This document shows positions 46,030-53,907 of a stretch of 64,000 nucleotides of DNA, piece by piece (the first letter of the stretch is position 1; every line of letters starts with the position of its first letter). The DNA is from Bacteroidota bacterium. Lineage in GTDB: Bacteria > Bacteroidota > Bacteroidia > B-17B0 > Aurantibacillaceae. Position numbers and translations under genes: made by a program. The DNA lies in assembly GCA_013298715.1 (NCBI GenBank), contig JAAFIQ010000013.1, forward strand, positions 50,829 through 114,828, in the 5' to 3' direction. The notes under the pieces were generated by a model. It saw only the letters and a program-made list of their open reading frames with translations. It was not told where the DNA came from and did not search any database.

Positions 46030-46964
46030 ACTTTTACGTTTTGTTTATTCTTAAAATCTTCGTACACTGTTTTAATTCCTTCTTCTAATTCTATTTTATG
46101 TTTCCAACCAAGGCTATGCAAATAGCTTACATCCATTAATTTTCTTGGTGTTCCGTCGGGCTTGGTTAAGTCGTGTTTTATTTCGCCTTTATACCCAACA
46201 ATTTTTTGAATTAAAAGTGCTAACTCTTTAATGCTTAAATCATACCCGCAACCGATGTTTACGTGTTTGTAACCACTGTAATTTTGCATTAAATACACGC
46301 AAGCGTCTCCTAAATCATCTGCATGCAAAAATTCGCGTAGTGGCGTGCCAGTTCCCCACATTTCGACGTAAGGTGCATTACTCTCCTTAGCTTCATGAAA
46401 TTTTCTAATAAGCGCAGGTAATACGTGGCTATTGTTTAAATTGTAATTATCATTAGGGCCATACATGTTTGTTGGCATTACTGAAATAAAATCACAACCG
46501 TATTGGCGGTTATAACTCTCAATCATTTTTATACCTGCAATTTTTGCAATGGCATAAGGTTCGTTGGTGTCTTCTAATGTATTGGTAAGTAGGTATTCTT
46601 CTTTAAGCGGTTGCGGAGCTAATTTTGGATAAATGCAAGAAGACCCAAGAAACATTAATTTTTTAATTTTATTCAAATACGCGTTATGAATAACGTTGTT
46701 TTGAATCATTAAATTATCATAAATAAATTCTGCTCTGTAAATGTTGTTTGCTTGAATACCGCCCACTTTAGCCGCAGCCAAAAAAACATATTTGGGTTTC
46801 TCATTCGCAAAAAAATCTGCAACTGCAACTGGGTTTCTTAAATCTAATTCAGAGCTAGTTTTTAAAACAAAATTGGTAAATCCTTTTTTTTGAAGATTAC
46901 GATGTATAGCAGACCCAACCATTCCTCTATGGCCTGCGATGTAAATTTTTGAATTGTGTTCCAT
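46023..46964 (-). CDS. fcl: GDP-L-fucose synthase
   Basis: A 313-residue extended short-chain dehydrogenase that epimerises and reduces GDP-4-keto-6-deoxymannose to GDP-L-fucose with NADPH. It shows [14 protein letters not shown] (N-terminal Rossmann turn), [19 protein letters not shown] with the catalytic Ser, YAIAKIAG with YxxxK, and [12 protein letters not shown]. These are exact WcaG/Fcl signatures. It follows gmd (84-base gap), completing the two-step pathway, and overlaps the next gene by seven bases. Confidence 0.96.
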   Translation of the reverse strand: MEHNSKIYIAGHRGMVGSAIHRNLQKKGFTNFVLKTSSELDLRNPVAVADFFANEKPKYVFLAAAKVGGIQANNIYRAEFIYDNLMIQNNVIHNAYLNKIKKLMFLGSSCIYPKLAPQPLKEEYLLTNTLEDTNEPYAIAKIAGIKMIESYNRQYGCDFISVMPTNMYGPNDNYNLNNSHVLPALIRKFHEAKESNAPYVEMWGTGTPLREFLHADDLGDACVYLMQNYSGYKHVNIGCGYDLSIKELALLIQKIVGYKGEIKHDLTKPDGTPRKLMDVSYLHSLGWKHKIELEEGIKTVYEDFKNKQNVKVW

Positions 46965-47048
46965 TTATTAAATTTTCAATTTTACCTTTTCATTATAAGG
47001 ATTCAGGATAACTTACAATAGATAATTTTATGATTGAATAGTTTTTAA

Positions 47049-48137
47049 TTACTCCTTATAATTTAAAATTTTATGTCCACCCTCTAATAAATATTTATCA
47101 CGTTTAAACAATTCTAAATCTGCCTGCACCATTTCTTTGCAAAGCGCTTCCACTGTGTAAGTTGGTGTCCAACCTAATTTTTCTTTTGCCTTAGTAGCAT
47201 CTCCTACAAGTAATTCTACTTCTGCTGGGCGGTAATATTTTGGGTCAATTTCAATAACTGTTTTTCCTGTGGCAATGTTAATACCTTTTTCATTTTCTGC
47301 CTTTCCTTCCCACTTAATTTGTATGCCGACCTCAGCAAAAGCCATATTAATAAACTCACGTACCGTTATTTTTATTCCGGTTGCCAAAACAAAATCATCA
47401 GCCTCGTTTTGTTGCAACATGCGCCACATACCTTCTACATAATCTTTTGCATGGCCCCAATCGCGCTCACTATCTATGTTTCCCATAAACAATTTTTCTT
47501 GTAGGCCCAAGCTAATTTTTGCAACAGCACGTGTAATTTTACGTGTAACAAAAGTTTCGCCACGCAACGGACTTTCGTGATTAAACAAAATACCATTACA
47601 AGCGTACATACCGTAACTTTCGCGGTAATTTTTGGTAATCCAAAATCCGTATAATTTTGCCACACCATAAGGGCTACGTGGGTAAAAAGGTGTAGTTTCT
47701 CTTTGCGGAATTTCTTGCACTAGACCGTATAATTCACTTGTTGATGCTTGATAAAAGCGCGTTTTCTTTTCTAACCCCAAAATACGAATTGCTTCTAAAA
47801 TACGCAATGTGCCTATAGCATCAGCGTTTGCGGTATATTCAGGCGTTTCAAAACTAACTTTAACATGGCTTTGTGCTGCCAGGTTATAAATCTCATCAGG
47901 CTGAACCTCTTGTACAATACGGATGAGGTTAGTACTATCTGTTAAATCGCCATAATGCAATTTAAAATTTATGTGTTTTTCGTGTTGATCTTGGTAAAGG
48001 TGGTCTATCCTATCTGTATTAAACATTGAACTGCGGCGTTTTATACCGTGCACAATGTACCCTTTACTTAATAATAATTCTGAAAGGTAGGCGCCGTCCT
48101 GCCCAGTAACACCTGTAATTAAAGCTACTTTTGACAT
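47049..48137 (-). CDS. gmd: GDP-mannose 4,6-dehydratase
   Basis: A 362-residue NADP-dependent dehydratase that converts GDP-mannose to GDP-4-keto-6-deoxymannose. Evident motifs are [61 protein letters not shown] (catalytic YxxxK), and [17 protein letters not shown]. Length and sequence are typical. It is the first gene of the minus-strand polysaccharide operon and is divergent from the DUF3098 gene. Confidence 0.97.
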   Translation of the reverse strand: MSKVALITGVTGQDGAYLSELLLSKGYIVHGIKRRSSMFNTDRIDHLYQDQHEKHINFKLHYGDLTDSTNLIRIVQEVQPDEIYNLAAQSHVKVSFETPEYTANADAIGTLRILEAIRILGLEKKTRFYQASTSELYGLVQEIPQRETTPFYPRSPYGVAKLYGFWITKNYRESYGMYACNGILFNHESPLRGETFVTRKITRAVAKISLGLQEKLFMGNIDSERDWGHAKDYVEGMWRMLQQNEADDFVLATGIKITVREFINMAFAEVGIQIKWEGKAENEKGINIATGKTVIEIDPKYYRPAEVELLVGDATKAKEKLGWTPTYTVEALCKEMVQADLELFKRDKYLLEGGHKILNYKE

Positions 48138-48246
48138 AATTTTTATAGAATAGCAATATTACGAAAAATTAACGGTTTTTGGGTTACGAAATTGAAGAAC
48201 TTCGACGTTAAAATTAATTATATTTACAACTCTAAATTTTAGAAAA

Positions 48247-48486
48247 ATGGCAACTTTTAATAAAAAAAATTACATCATTTTAATTGCAGGCATCCTTTTA
48301 ATTGGATTAGGTTATGTATTAATGATTGGCGGTGGAAGCAAGGATCCCAATCAATTTAGCGAAGCATTATTTGATTTTCAAAGAATAAATTTAGCCCCAA
48401 TGACGTGTTTACTTGGGTTTATAACCATTATTGTTGCTATTATGTGGCGACCAAAACAACAAAATACAGATTTTAAAAACCAGTGA
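48247..48486 (+). CDS. DUF3098 small membrane protein
   Basis: A 79-residue protein with two membrane helices (YIILIAGILLIGLGYVLMIGGGS and MTCLLGFITIIVAIMW) and the conserved GGGSxDPNxF loop between them. This is DUF3098, found in Bacteroidota next to uppP. Its stop overlaps the next ATG by one base (TGATG). Function unknown; context suggests a link to undecaprenyl phosphate recycling or cell division. Confidence 0.88.
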   Translation: MATFNKKNYIILIAGILLIGLGYVLMIGGGSKDPNQFSEALFDFQRINLAPMTCLLGFITIIVAIMWRPKQQNTDFKNQ

Positions 48487-48905
48487 TGAGCGCTACTCAA
48501 GTAATTTCTGAAGAAGAAAAGAAAAAGCTTAGAAAAAAGAAGGTTCGTAAATGGCTTTTAATTGTATTTTTTTGCCTTATAGTAATTTGGTTTATTTATT
48601 ACTTTATTTGTGGCCTAACATTTAGCGATGGTACTCGCAGTGGAGTATTAACTAAGATTTCGCGTAAAGGTTTTATTTTTAAAACTTACGAAGGCGACTT
48701 GAATATTGGAGGTTTTAGTCAAGGTGATGGCACTATTATGCCAAATACTATGTTTAATTTTTCAGTAGACGATAAAAGTGTTTATCAGCAGTTGGAGGCT
48801 GCTCAAGGAAAAAAAGTAATACTACATTACAAAGAAAGAATCAAATCTTTTTTTTGGCAAGGAGAAACTAATTATTTTATTTATCAGGTAACTTTTGTGC
48901 AGTAA
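48486..48905 (+). CDS. Conserved hypothetical single-span membrane protein
   Basis: A 139-residue protein from the ATG at 48486; a GTG three bases earlier also keeps the frame. A very basic N-terminus ([15 protein letters not shown]) leads into one membrane helix ([19 protein letters not shown]). A ~95-residue beta-rich domain follows ([26 protein letters not shown], quoted in part). Homologues with GxRxGxLxKxSxKG are common in Bacteroidota and are sometimes mislabelled 6-phosphogluconate dehydrogenase. It overlaps its neighbours by one base on both sides, so it is translated with DUF3098 and uppP. Confidence 0.72.
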   Translation: MSATQVISEEEKKKLRKKKVRKWLLIVFFCLIVIWFIYYFICGLTFSDGTRSGVLTKISRKGFIFKTYEGDLNIGGFSQGDGTIMPNTMFNFSVDDKSVYQQLEAAQGKKVILHYKERIKSFFWQGETNYFIYQVTFVQ

Positions 48906-49699
48906 TGACTTACTTTCAGGCCTTTATAATTGCAGTAATTGAAGGATTAACCGAATTTTTACCAATATCATCTACAGGCCACATGATGTTGGGTACCGCT
49001 ATGCTTGGAATAAAAATTACACCTTTTGTAAAATTATTTACTGTTGCAATTCAACTAGGAGCAATACTAAGCGTAGTAGTTTTATATTTTAAACGCTTTT
49101 TTAAATCTGTAAATTTTTATTTAAAATTAATAGTAGCTTTTATTCCGAGTGCAATTGCCGCATTATTATTGGGTAAAAGAATAGATGCATTTTTAGAAAA
49201 TATTTTTGGTGTTGCAGTGGCCTTATTTGTTGGCGGAATTGTTTTATTGTTTGTAGATAAATGGTTTAAAAATTCTAAAATTAACACGGATGAAGAAATA
49301 AATTTTTTCACCTCACTAAAAATTGGCTTTTTTCAATGTATTGCTCTTTTCCCTGGCGTGAGTAGAAGCGCTAGCACTATTATTGGTGGTATGGCGCAAG
49401 GATTAACAAGGCAGGCAGCTGCAGAGTTTTCGTTTTTTTTAGCAGTGCCAACCATGGCTGCTGCAACTTTAAAGAAGTTAAAAGATTACTTTGATGAAGG
49501 TTTAACTTTGAGTGGTGAAGAAATAAAACTTTTAGCCTTTGGTAACGTGGTTGCCTTTATTGTTGCGCTAATTGCTATAAAAACTTTTATAGGAATTTTA
49601 AATAAATATGGCTTTAAATTATTTGGGGCTTATAGAATAATTGTTGGAGGCGTATTAATTATTTTATTTTTAATGGGAGTTAAAATTGAGATTGTTTAA
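48905..49699 (+). CDS. uppP: Undecaprenyl-diphosphate phosphatase
   Basis: A 264-residue inner-membrane phosphatase with about eight helices that recycles the lipid carrier. The two catalytic regions are [17 protein letters not shown] (~residues 11-27) and [21 protein letters not shown] (~145-165), with conserved Glu and Ser/Arg. Length is normal. It starts on a TAATG overlap with the preceding gene. Its product supplies carrier for the WecA-like enzyme and peptidoglycan synthesis. Confidence 0.96.
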   Translation: MTYFQAFIIAVIEGLTEFLPISSTGHMMLGTAMLGIKITPFVKLFTVAIQLGAILSVVVLYFKRFFKSVNFYLKLIVAFIPSAIAALLLGKRIDAFLENIFGVAVALFVGGIVLLFVDKWFKNSKINTDEEINFFTSLKIGFFQCIALFPGVSRSASTIIGGMAQGLTRQAAAEFSFFLAVPTMAAATLKKLKDYFDEGLTLSGEEIKLLAFGNVVAFIVALIAIKTFIGILNKYGFKLFGAYRIIVGGVLIILFLMGVKIEIV

Positions 49700-49852
49700 C
49701 TTGTGTGATCAGCTACAATAACCCAATTCTTGTCGATTTTTCTCCAAAGTAAAGTAAAATGGTCACCAGCAGGTTTATCTTTCTTTAAATCCTATTTCCC
49801 AATTATGTATACCGAATTTTTTGGTAACGTGGTCAAAAATGGTTGGTTTATA
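49696..49852 (-). pseudogene. Remnant of an NTF2/SnoaL-like protein gene
   Basis: On the minus strand the end of a DUF4440/SnoaL-like fold can be read in two frames. TIFDHVTKKFGIHNWEIGFK is in one, then, after a shift near 49785-49795, KKDKPAGDHFTLLWRKIDKN and WVIVADHTS before TAA. The HFTLLWRK...WVIVADHTS ending is typical of that family. No upstream start or first half is present. It is a 3' fragment with a frameshift, and its stop overlaps the end of uppP. Confidence 0.6.
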
Positions 49853-49955
49853 TATTAAAAAAATATAGAATTTTGTATGTCAATTTGAAGAGGAAATAAG
49901 CTCTGTTGGAGAACAACTTATCAGTAATAAAATTGATGCTTAAATTAAAAAGAGC

Positions 49956-49989
49956 GAAGGTTAAACAAAAATGTTTAACCTTCTTTTTT
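49956..49989 (+). terminator. Strong hairpin terminator
   Basis: GAAGGTTAAAC and GTTTAACCTTC form a perfect 11-base stem with loop AAAAAT followed by six T. It would end plus-strand transcription from the DUF3098-uppP operon. Confidence 0.88.
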
Positions 49990-50013
49990 GGCAAGCCTCA
50001 TAACTAAAAAAAC

Positions 50014-50331
50014 TCACATCTTGTTGTTTTTAAAATAGAGATACCACTTTATAAAATTCTTTTTAGCTTTGTATCTTAATCCTCTATGTAGTGTAATTTT
50101 CCCCTTTAAATGGGCGAAATAGTTTTCTATTTTATTAGTTGTGTATGGTATATCTGAGTTATCTAGGTAACTGAACATGTTTGGGATAGCATTAATAATT
50201 AAGCTCGTTGCAGCATGTACACTTTTATGCGTATACCAAAAAACTGGGCGCCAACCCTTAAGGCTAATGAAGCGAAGGTTATTGCTCCATAAATTTTTAA
50301 ATAATTTTTTTTCATATTTTAAGTTTTGCAT
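50014..50331 (-). pseudogene. Transposase C-terminal fragment
   Basis: A 105-residue frame. IPYTTNKIENYFAHLKGKIT followed by LHRGLRYKAKKNFIKWYLYF matches the C-terminal end of DDE transposases that read TTNxxEGxFxHLKxKLxxHRGL. Only the last part of the nuclease (with the Glu) is present; the upstream two Asp and the DNA-binding region are missing, and I find no inverted repeats. An old, truncated insertion sequence. Confidence 0.7.
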
Positions 50332-50369
50332 ATTAAAGTTATAAAATAAATCTCCGACGAAAAAATAAA

Positions 50370-50399
50370 TGTGTTGAAACCGCCGAAGTTTGTGATGAA
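50370..50399. repeat. 9-12-9 direct repeat, second site
   Basis: TGTGTTGAA and TGTGATGAA are separated by 12 bases. Over 30 bases it matches 51454-51483 at 26 positions. It lies 39 bases upstream of the transposase-fragment start and downstream of the LytTR regulator gene. A possible LytTR-type binding site. Confidence 0.5.
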
Positions 50400-50498
50400 A
50401 AACAAAAAATGTTTGTGGTTTAATAATGACCTCAACTTTTGTTTAGAATTTATTTACTTAAAAAGAAGCACGAAAAATTATTAAGAATTCAATGAGCG

Positions 50499-51203
50499 TT
50501 ATTTATTAAACTCTTCCATCAACTGCTCCCTGTTGGTTTTAGAGATTGAAAATTCAACTTCGCCAATTAAAATTTTATCTGTTTTAATGGTTGTAATATG
50601 AATACGATTAATAATTGAACCTCTATTCACTTTAAAGAATTTTACTTTAGGTAAACGATCCATCATTTCGTTTAAGGTAGAGCGTACCATAATTTTTTTT
50701 CCGTTCTTTAATGAAATAATGGCATAATTTGAATCACTTTCAACAAATAAAATTTCAAACAAAAAAACTTTAATGTAATCGTACCCGTCTTTTACCATTA
50801 TGGATTCGTGGGTAGGATATGAAGGTGAATTAGAAAAATTACTAATAGCAATTTCTATGGCCGCATATAAATCATTTTTATTAAACGGTTTAACTAAGTA
50901 GGCGTTAGGCTTTACTTTTTTTGCACGTTCTATTGTAGCAGCATCGCTATTGGCGGTTAAAAAAATTAATGGCGTGGTGTATTTCACTCTTATGTAATGC
51001 GCCAAATCAATACCGTCTTTTCCTCCTCCTAAGTTAACATCAATCAACAACAAATCAGGGTTTTCTTCCTCCACCATTTTAATGGCTTGGTTGTAGTTTG
51101 GAGATGTGGGCGTGGTATGATAACCTAATTTTTTTAAAGTAAGGCAAATGGTATCTGCAATTACCATTTCATCTTCTACTACTCCTATTTTTATTTGGTA
51201 CAT
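50499..51203 (-). CDS. LytTR-family response regulator
   Basis: A 234-residue regulator. The receiver domain covers ~1-120: IGVVEDEMVIADT (acidic pocket), LLLIDVNLGGGKDGIDLA with the phospho-accepting Asp, LIFLTANSD, and AYLVKPFN. The LytTR DNA-binding domain covers ~130-230 (IKVFLFEILFVESDSNYAIISLKNG, quoted in part; MVRSTLNEMMDRLP; FFKVNRGSIINRIHI). It is encoded 15 bases after the small CxxC gene and downstream of the TPR histidine kinase gene on the same strand, so the three form one signalling unit. Confidence 0.93.
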   Translation of the reverse strand: MYQIKIGVVEDEMVIADTICLTLKKLGYHTTPTSPNYNQAIKMVEEENPDLLLIDVNLGGGKDGIDLAHYIRVKYTTPLIFLTANSDAATIERAKKVKPNAYLVKPFNKNDLYAAIEIAISNFSNSPSYPTHESIMVKDGYDYIKVFLFEILFVESDSNYAIISLKNGKKIMVRSTLNEMMDRLPKVKFFKVNRGSIINRIHITTIKTDKILIGEVEFSISKTNREQLMEEFNK

Positions 51204-51218
51204 TTTATAAGTTCTAAA

Positions 51219-51392
51219 TTATTTTTCAGTTTTTAGTTCGGCGTTGCAATCAGCACATTTAAAGCGTTTAAGTATTCTTTTTTTCTGAAAAATAAATAAT
51301 AACGCATCTACTTTCGTAATTGGTATTTCTTCTAATCTTCCTTGACAACAAGTACAAAGCTGTATAACTTCATCCTTACGTTCAATAAACAT
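51219..51392 (-). CDS. Small CxxC...CxxC (zinc-ribbon-like) protein
   Basis: A 57-residue protein with CTCC (~residues 13-16) and CADC near the end (~48-51), spaced like a treble-clef or zinc ribbon, around a basic helix (FQKKRILKRFK). The frame is open from a GTG at 51413, but that codon sits at the predicted transcription start, so the ATG at 51392 is preferred. It lies between the kinase and regulator genes. I know no named family. It could be a metal- or redox-sensing accessory of the pair. Confidence 0.6.
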   Translation of the reverse strand: MFIERKDEVIQLCTCCQGRLEEIPITKVDALLFIFQKKRILKRFKCADCNAELKTEK

Positions 51393-51417
51393 ATTTATGT
51401 TTAAAATAGCCACTTCG

Positions 51418-51425
51418 CAAATTTA
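51418..51425 (-). promoter_or_regulatory. -7 promoter element of the CxxC-protein/LytTR regulator unit
   Basis: On the minus strand this reads TAAATTTG, fitting TAnnTTTG, 25 bases before the ATG at 51392. The 9-12-9 direct repeat lies just upstream, at about -42 to -71 from the inferred start, a usual activator position. Confidence 0.45.
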
Positions 51426-51453
51426 GCTCTACGAAAGAACTTTTAATAAAAAA

Positions 51454-51483
51454 TGTGATGAAAGTGGCGAAGTTTGTGATGAA
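51454..51483 (-). promoter_or_regulatory. 9-12-9 direct repeat, probable response-regulator binding site
   Basis: TGTGATGAA occurs twice exactly, 12 bases apart (51454-51462 and 51475-51483), giving a 21-base period or two helical turns. LytTR regulators such as AgrA bind paired ~9-base direct repeats with 12-13-base spacing. Here the pair lies directly upstream of the operon that encodes a LytTR regulator. Confidence 0.55.
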
Positions 51484-53358
51484 CTACTCTTTTCTTCGTG
51501 CTTCGGCATCTTTAAAAATAATCGTAAAAACAGAACCGTTTTGATTTGAATAACTTGCCTGCCCTGCTAATTGCCCTGCAAGGCCTTTAATGAGGCGTAA
51601 TCCCATAGATGAGGCGCGATCAAAATTTATTTCTTCTTTAATTCCTGGCCCACTATCAAAATAAATTAATTTATGGTTTCCATGTGTTAGGCTTTCTATT
51701 TTAATATTAATTTTTCCTATGCTGTTTTTTACTGATGCATATTTATAAGAGTTTGTAAGTAGCTCATTTATTATTAAACCTAATGGCACAGCAGTATCTA
51801 TATCCAGCTCTTGGTTTGGGATTTCGAGTGTAACTTCCATTATTCTGTCATGAGATTCAAAAACTTCTTTTACTTGATTTATCAATTCCAATAAAAAGGT
51901 TCTAAACTCAACACTCCCAAGATTTTCGTTTTGATACAAATTTTGATGAATTAATGATATGCTGCGCACACGGCTCTGTCCTTCATCAAAAGCTGCCTTT
52001 GATCCTTCTTCTGTTAGTTCTTCTTTTTGTAGTTCTAGTAAGCCAGAAATTATCTGCAAATTGTTTTTTACACGGTGGTGAATTTCTTTTAAAAGTAATT
52101 CTCTCTCGCCTAAAGCCTTTTGTAACGCAGTGGTTTTATCTTCGATAATTTTATTTTTCTCCTCCAGTTTTTTATTAATATGTTCAAGTGTTTTATTTGT
52201 TTTTCTTTGAAGTCGTAATCCTCTGAAAATAAAAAATGTAAAAATTATTACAAGAATTAGCCCTCCAACCATAATATAAAACGAAAAACGTTGTTGCTTA
52301 ATTGTTTGCTTTGCAATTGTATTTTGCGCCAACAAAAGCGCATTTTTTTGCTCTTTTTTTTCTGTTTCATATTTTGTAGAAACATCAATAATTTGTTTAT
52401 TTATCTCGTTACTTTGAATTGAATCCTTTATCGATGTATGGAGTTTAAAATAATCTAAAGCCTCTTTGGGCTTGCCGTTGGCTAAACAAACATTCGATAA
52501 AATTAATGCCGCGTTTTTAATGTCCGTTGATCCGTCTGTAAGTTTAAACAATTTTATTGCCTCTATTAAACTTAACTCTGCCTCGTTGTATTTTTTTTGA
52601 TTAAATTGTAATTCACCGAGTGCCATTTTGGCCGAAGCTAAACCGTAAGAATTATCAAGTGTTTCAAATATTTTTAGCGCTTTTAATAAATTTGCTTGCG
52701 CTTCATTATAGCGTTTTAACTTTGTTTCGGCGTCTGCAATTAAAATATAGGTTGCTCCAATCCGGTAAGTGTTGGTTTCATGCTCTTTAAAAAATAAATT
52801 TGCTTCTTTAAAATAATCAAGTGCCTTTAATGCACTGTCGCAATCAAGTAAGTAATTGCCAATACCGACTCCACTCACAGCAATCATAACGCGATGGTTA
52901 ATTTCTTTGGCTAACAAATTACTCTTTTTAAAATATGCAATTGCCAAGTTTGGTTTGCTCATACCTTGGTAACTATTGGCAATATTATTTAGTAGAATAC
53001 AAACTGCCTTTTTATTGTTTAAGCTTTCGTATAACCGCATGCTTTGTAGGTAATAATTAATTGACACATTAAAATTAGACGCGCCATTGTAATGGTTAGC
53101 CATATTTAAATAAGCATAAGCAATGCCAGCATTATATTTTAATGAATCTGATAATTTTAAGGCCTTGTTAGAATAAATGAGCGCACTATCGCTTCTGCTT
53201 TCAAGAAAATAAGTACCAAGTTGGTTTAAGGCGATAACTTTATTAGTATCATTTTTTATGGCTACTTTCAAATTTTGTAGAAGAGTTCCATAATCTTGTT
53301 GCGAATATGCCTTAGCGTAAAGCATCATTAATAAAAGAACTATGATTTTTAAACGCAT
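51484..53358 (-). CDS. TPR sensor histidine kinase (HisKA_2 type)
   Basis: A 624-residue sensor. A signal peptide (LKIIVLLLMMLYAKAYSQ) is followed by about seven periplasmic TPR repeats (~30-330; YAYLNMANHYNG, AIAYFKKSNLLAKE). One membrane helix comes next (FYIMVGGLILVIIFTFFIFRG) and a coiled coil. HisKA_2 has the phospho-accepting His in LLLKEIHHRVKNNLQIISGLLELQ (~residue 420; quoted as EIHHRVKNNLQIISGL). The HATPase has INELLTNSYKYA and DSGPGIKEE, then MGLRLIKGLAGQL. The complete active-site set indicates a working kinase; its partner is the downstream LytTR regulator. Confidence 0.93.
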   Translation of the reverse strand: MRLKIIVLLLMMLYAKAYSQQDYGTLLQNLKVAIKNDTNKVIALNQLGTYFLESRSDSALIYSNKALKLSDSLKYNAGIAYAYLNMANHYNGASNFNVSINYYLQSMRLYESLNNKKAVCILLNNIANSYQGMSKPNLAIAYFKKSNLLAKEINHRVMIAVSGVGIGNYLLDCDSALKALDYFKEANLFFKEHETNTYRIGATYILIADAETKLKRYNEAQANLLKALKIFETLDNSYGLASAKMALGELQFNQKKYNEAELSLIEAIKLFKLTDGSTDIKNAALILSNVCLANGKPKEALDYFKLHTSIKDSIQSNEINKQIIDVSTKYETEKKEQKNALLLAQNTIAKQTIKQQRFSFYIMVGGLILVIIFTFFIFRGLRLQRKTNKTLEHINKKLEEKNKIIEDKTTALQKALGERELLLKEIHHRVKNNLQIISGLLELQKEELTEEGSKAAFDEGQSRVRSISLIHQNLYQNENLGSVEFRTFLLELINQVKEVFESHDRIMEVTLEIPNQELDIDTAVPLGLIINELLTNSYKYASVKNSIGKINIKIESLTHGNHKLIYFDSGPGIKEEINFDRASSMGLRLIKGLAGQLAGQASYSNQNGSVFTIIFKDAEARRKE

Positions 53359-53520
53359 TTTATATTTTTTTTAGCAGTAATCGCTCACTAATTTAACTTT
53401 TTAATTGATTATTTAATATGAATTTAAAAAAATCTTAATTTGGGTTCTATTGAGCGTTAATCGAGCTCAAAAAAATGATATTATTTATAATTAAAAATTA
53501 CGACTTTTACATTTTTAATT

Positions 53521-53847
53521 ATGAGCGATATAAAAATTAATATTCAAAATGGCGATAGTTCAATAACGAGCCTAGAAGCTCCAACAGATATGGGCTTAAG
53601 CTTAATGGAGTTTTTAAAAGGAAATGATTACGATATTTTAGCAACTTGTGGTGGTATGGCTTTGTGCGCTACTTGCCATGTTGAAGTAATTAGTGGTTTT
53701 GAAAATTTGAATGATATTAGCGATGATGAGTGGGCCATGCTGGATACACTCCCTAATATTACACCAACATCGCGCTTGAGTTGCCAATTGCGCTTGGCAG
53801 ATAATTTGAATAACATTACCATAAAGGTAATGGGCGATGGACTTTGA
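53521..53847 (+). CDS. 2Fe-2S ferredoxin
   Basis: A 108-residue adrenodoxin/plant-type ferredoxin. Cluster ligands are in ATCGGMALCATCHVEV (C-x5-C-x2-C) and the fourth Cys is in RLSCQLRL near residue 92. The pattern fits the bacterial [2Fe-2S] ferredoxins that pass electrons to oxygenases, cytochromes or Fe-S assembly. Monocistronic, ended by the hairpin at 53856-53890. The redox partner is not in the window. Confidence 0.93.
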   Translation: MSDIKINIQNGDSSITSLEAPTDMGLSLMEFLKGNDYDILATCGGMALCATCHVEVISGFENLNDISDDEWAMLDTLPNITPTSRLSCQLRLADNLNNITIKVMGDGL

Positions 53848-53855
53848 TTAACAAA

Positions 53856-53890
53856 AAAATTCCGCTACAAATTAATGCAGCGGAATTTTT
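53856..53890 (+). terminator. Hairpin terminator between ferredoxin and DUF4397 genes
   Basis: AAAATTCCGCT pairs with AGCGGAATTTT around a 12-base loop. A T-run follows on the plus strand and an A-run precedes the stem, so it works in both directions for the two convergent genes. Confidence 0.85.
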
Positions 53891-53907
53891 ATTAAATGAA
53901 ATCGAGT

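Noticed and set aside
51393..51413. GTG start for the small CxxC protein
   Set aside because: It falls on the predicted transcription start; the ATG at 51392 keeps all four cysteines.
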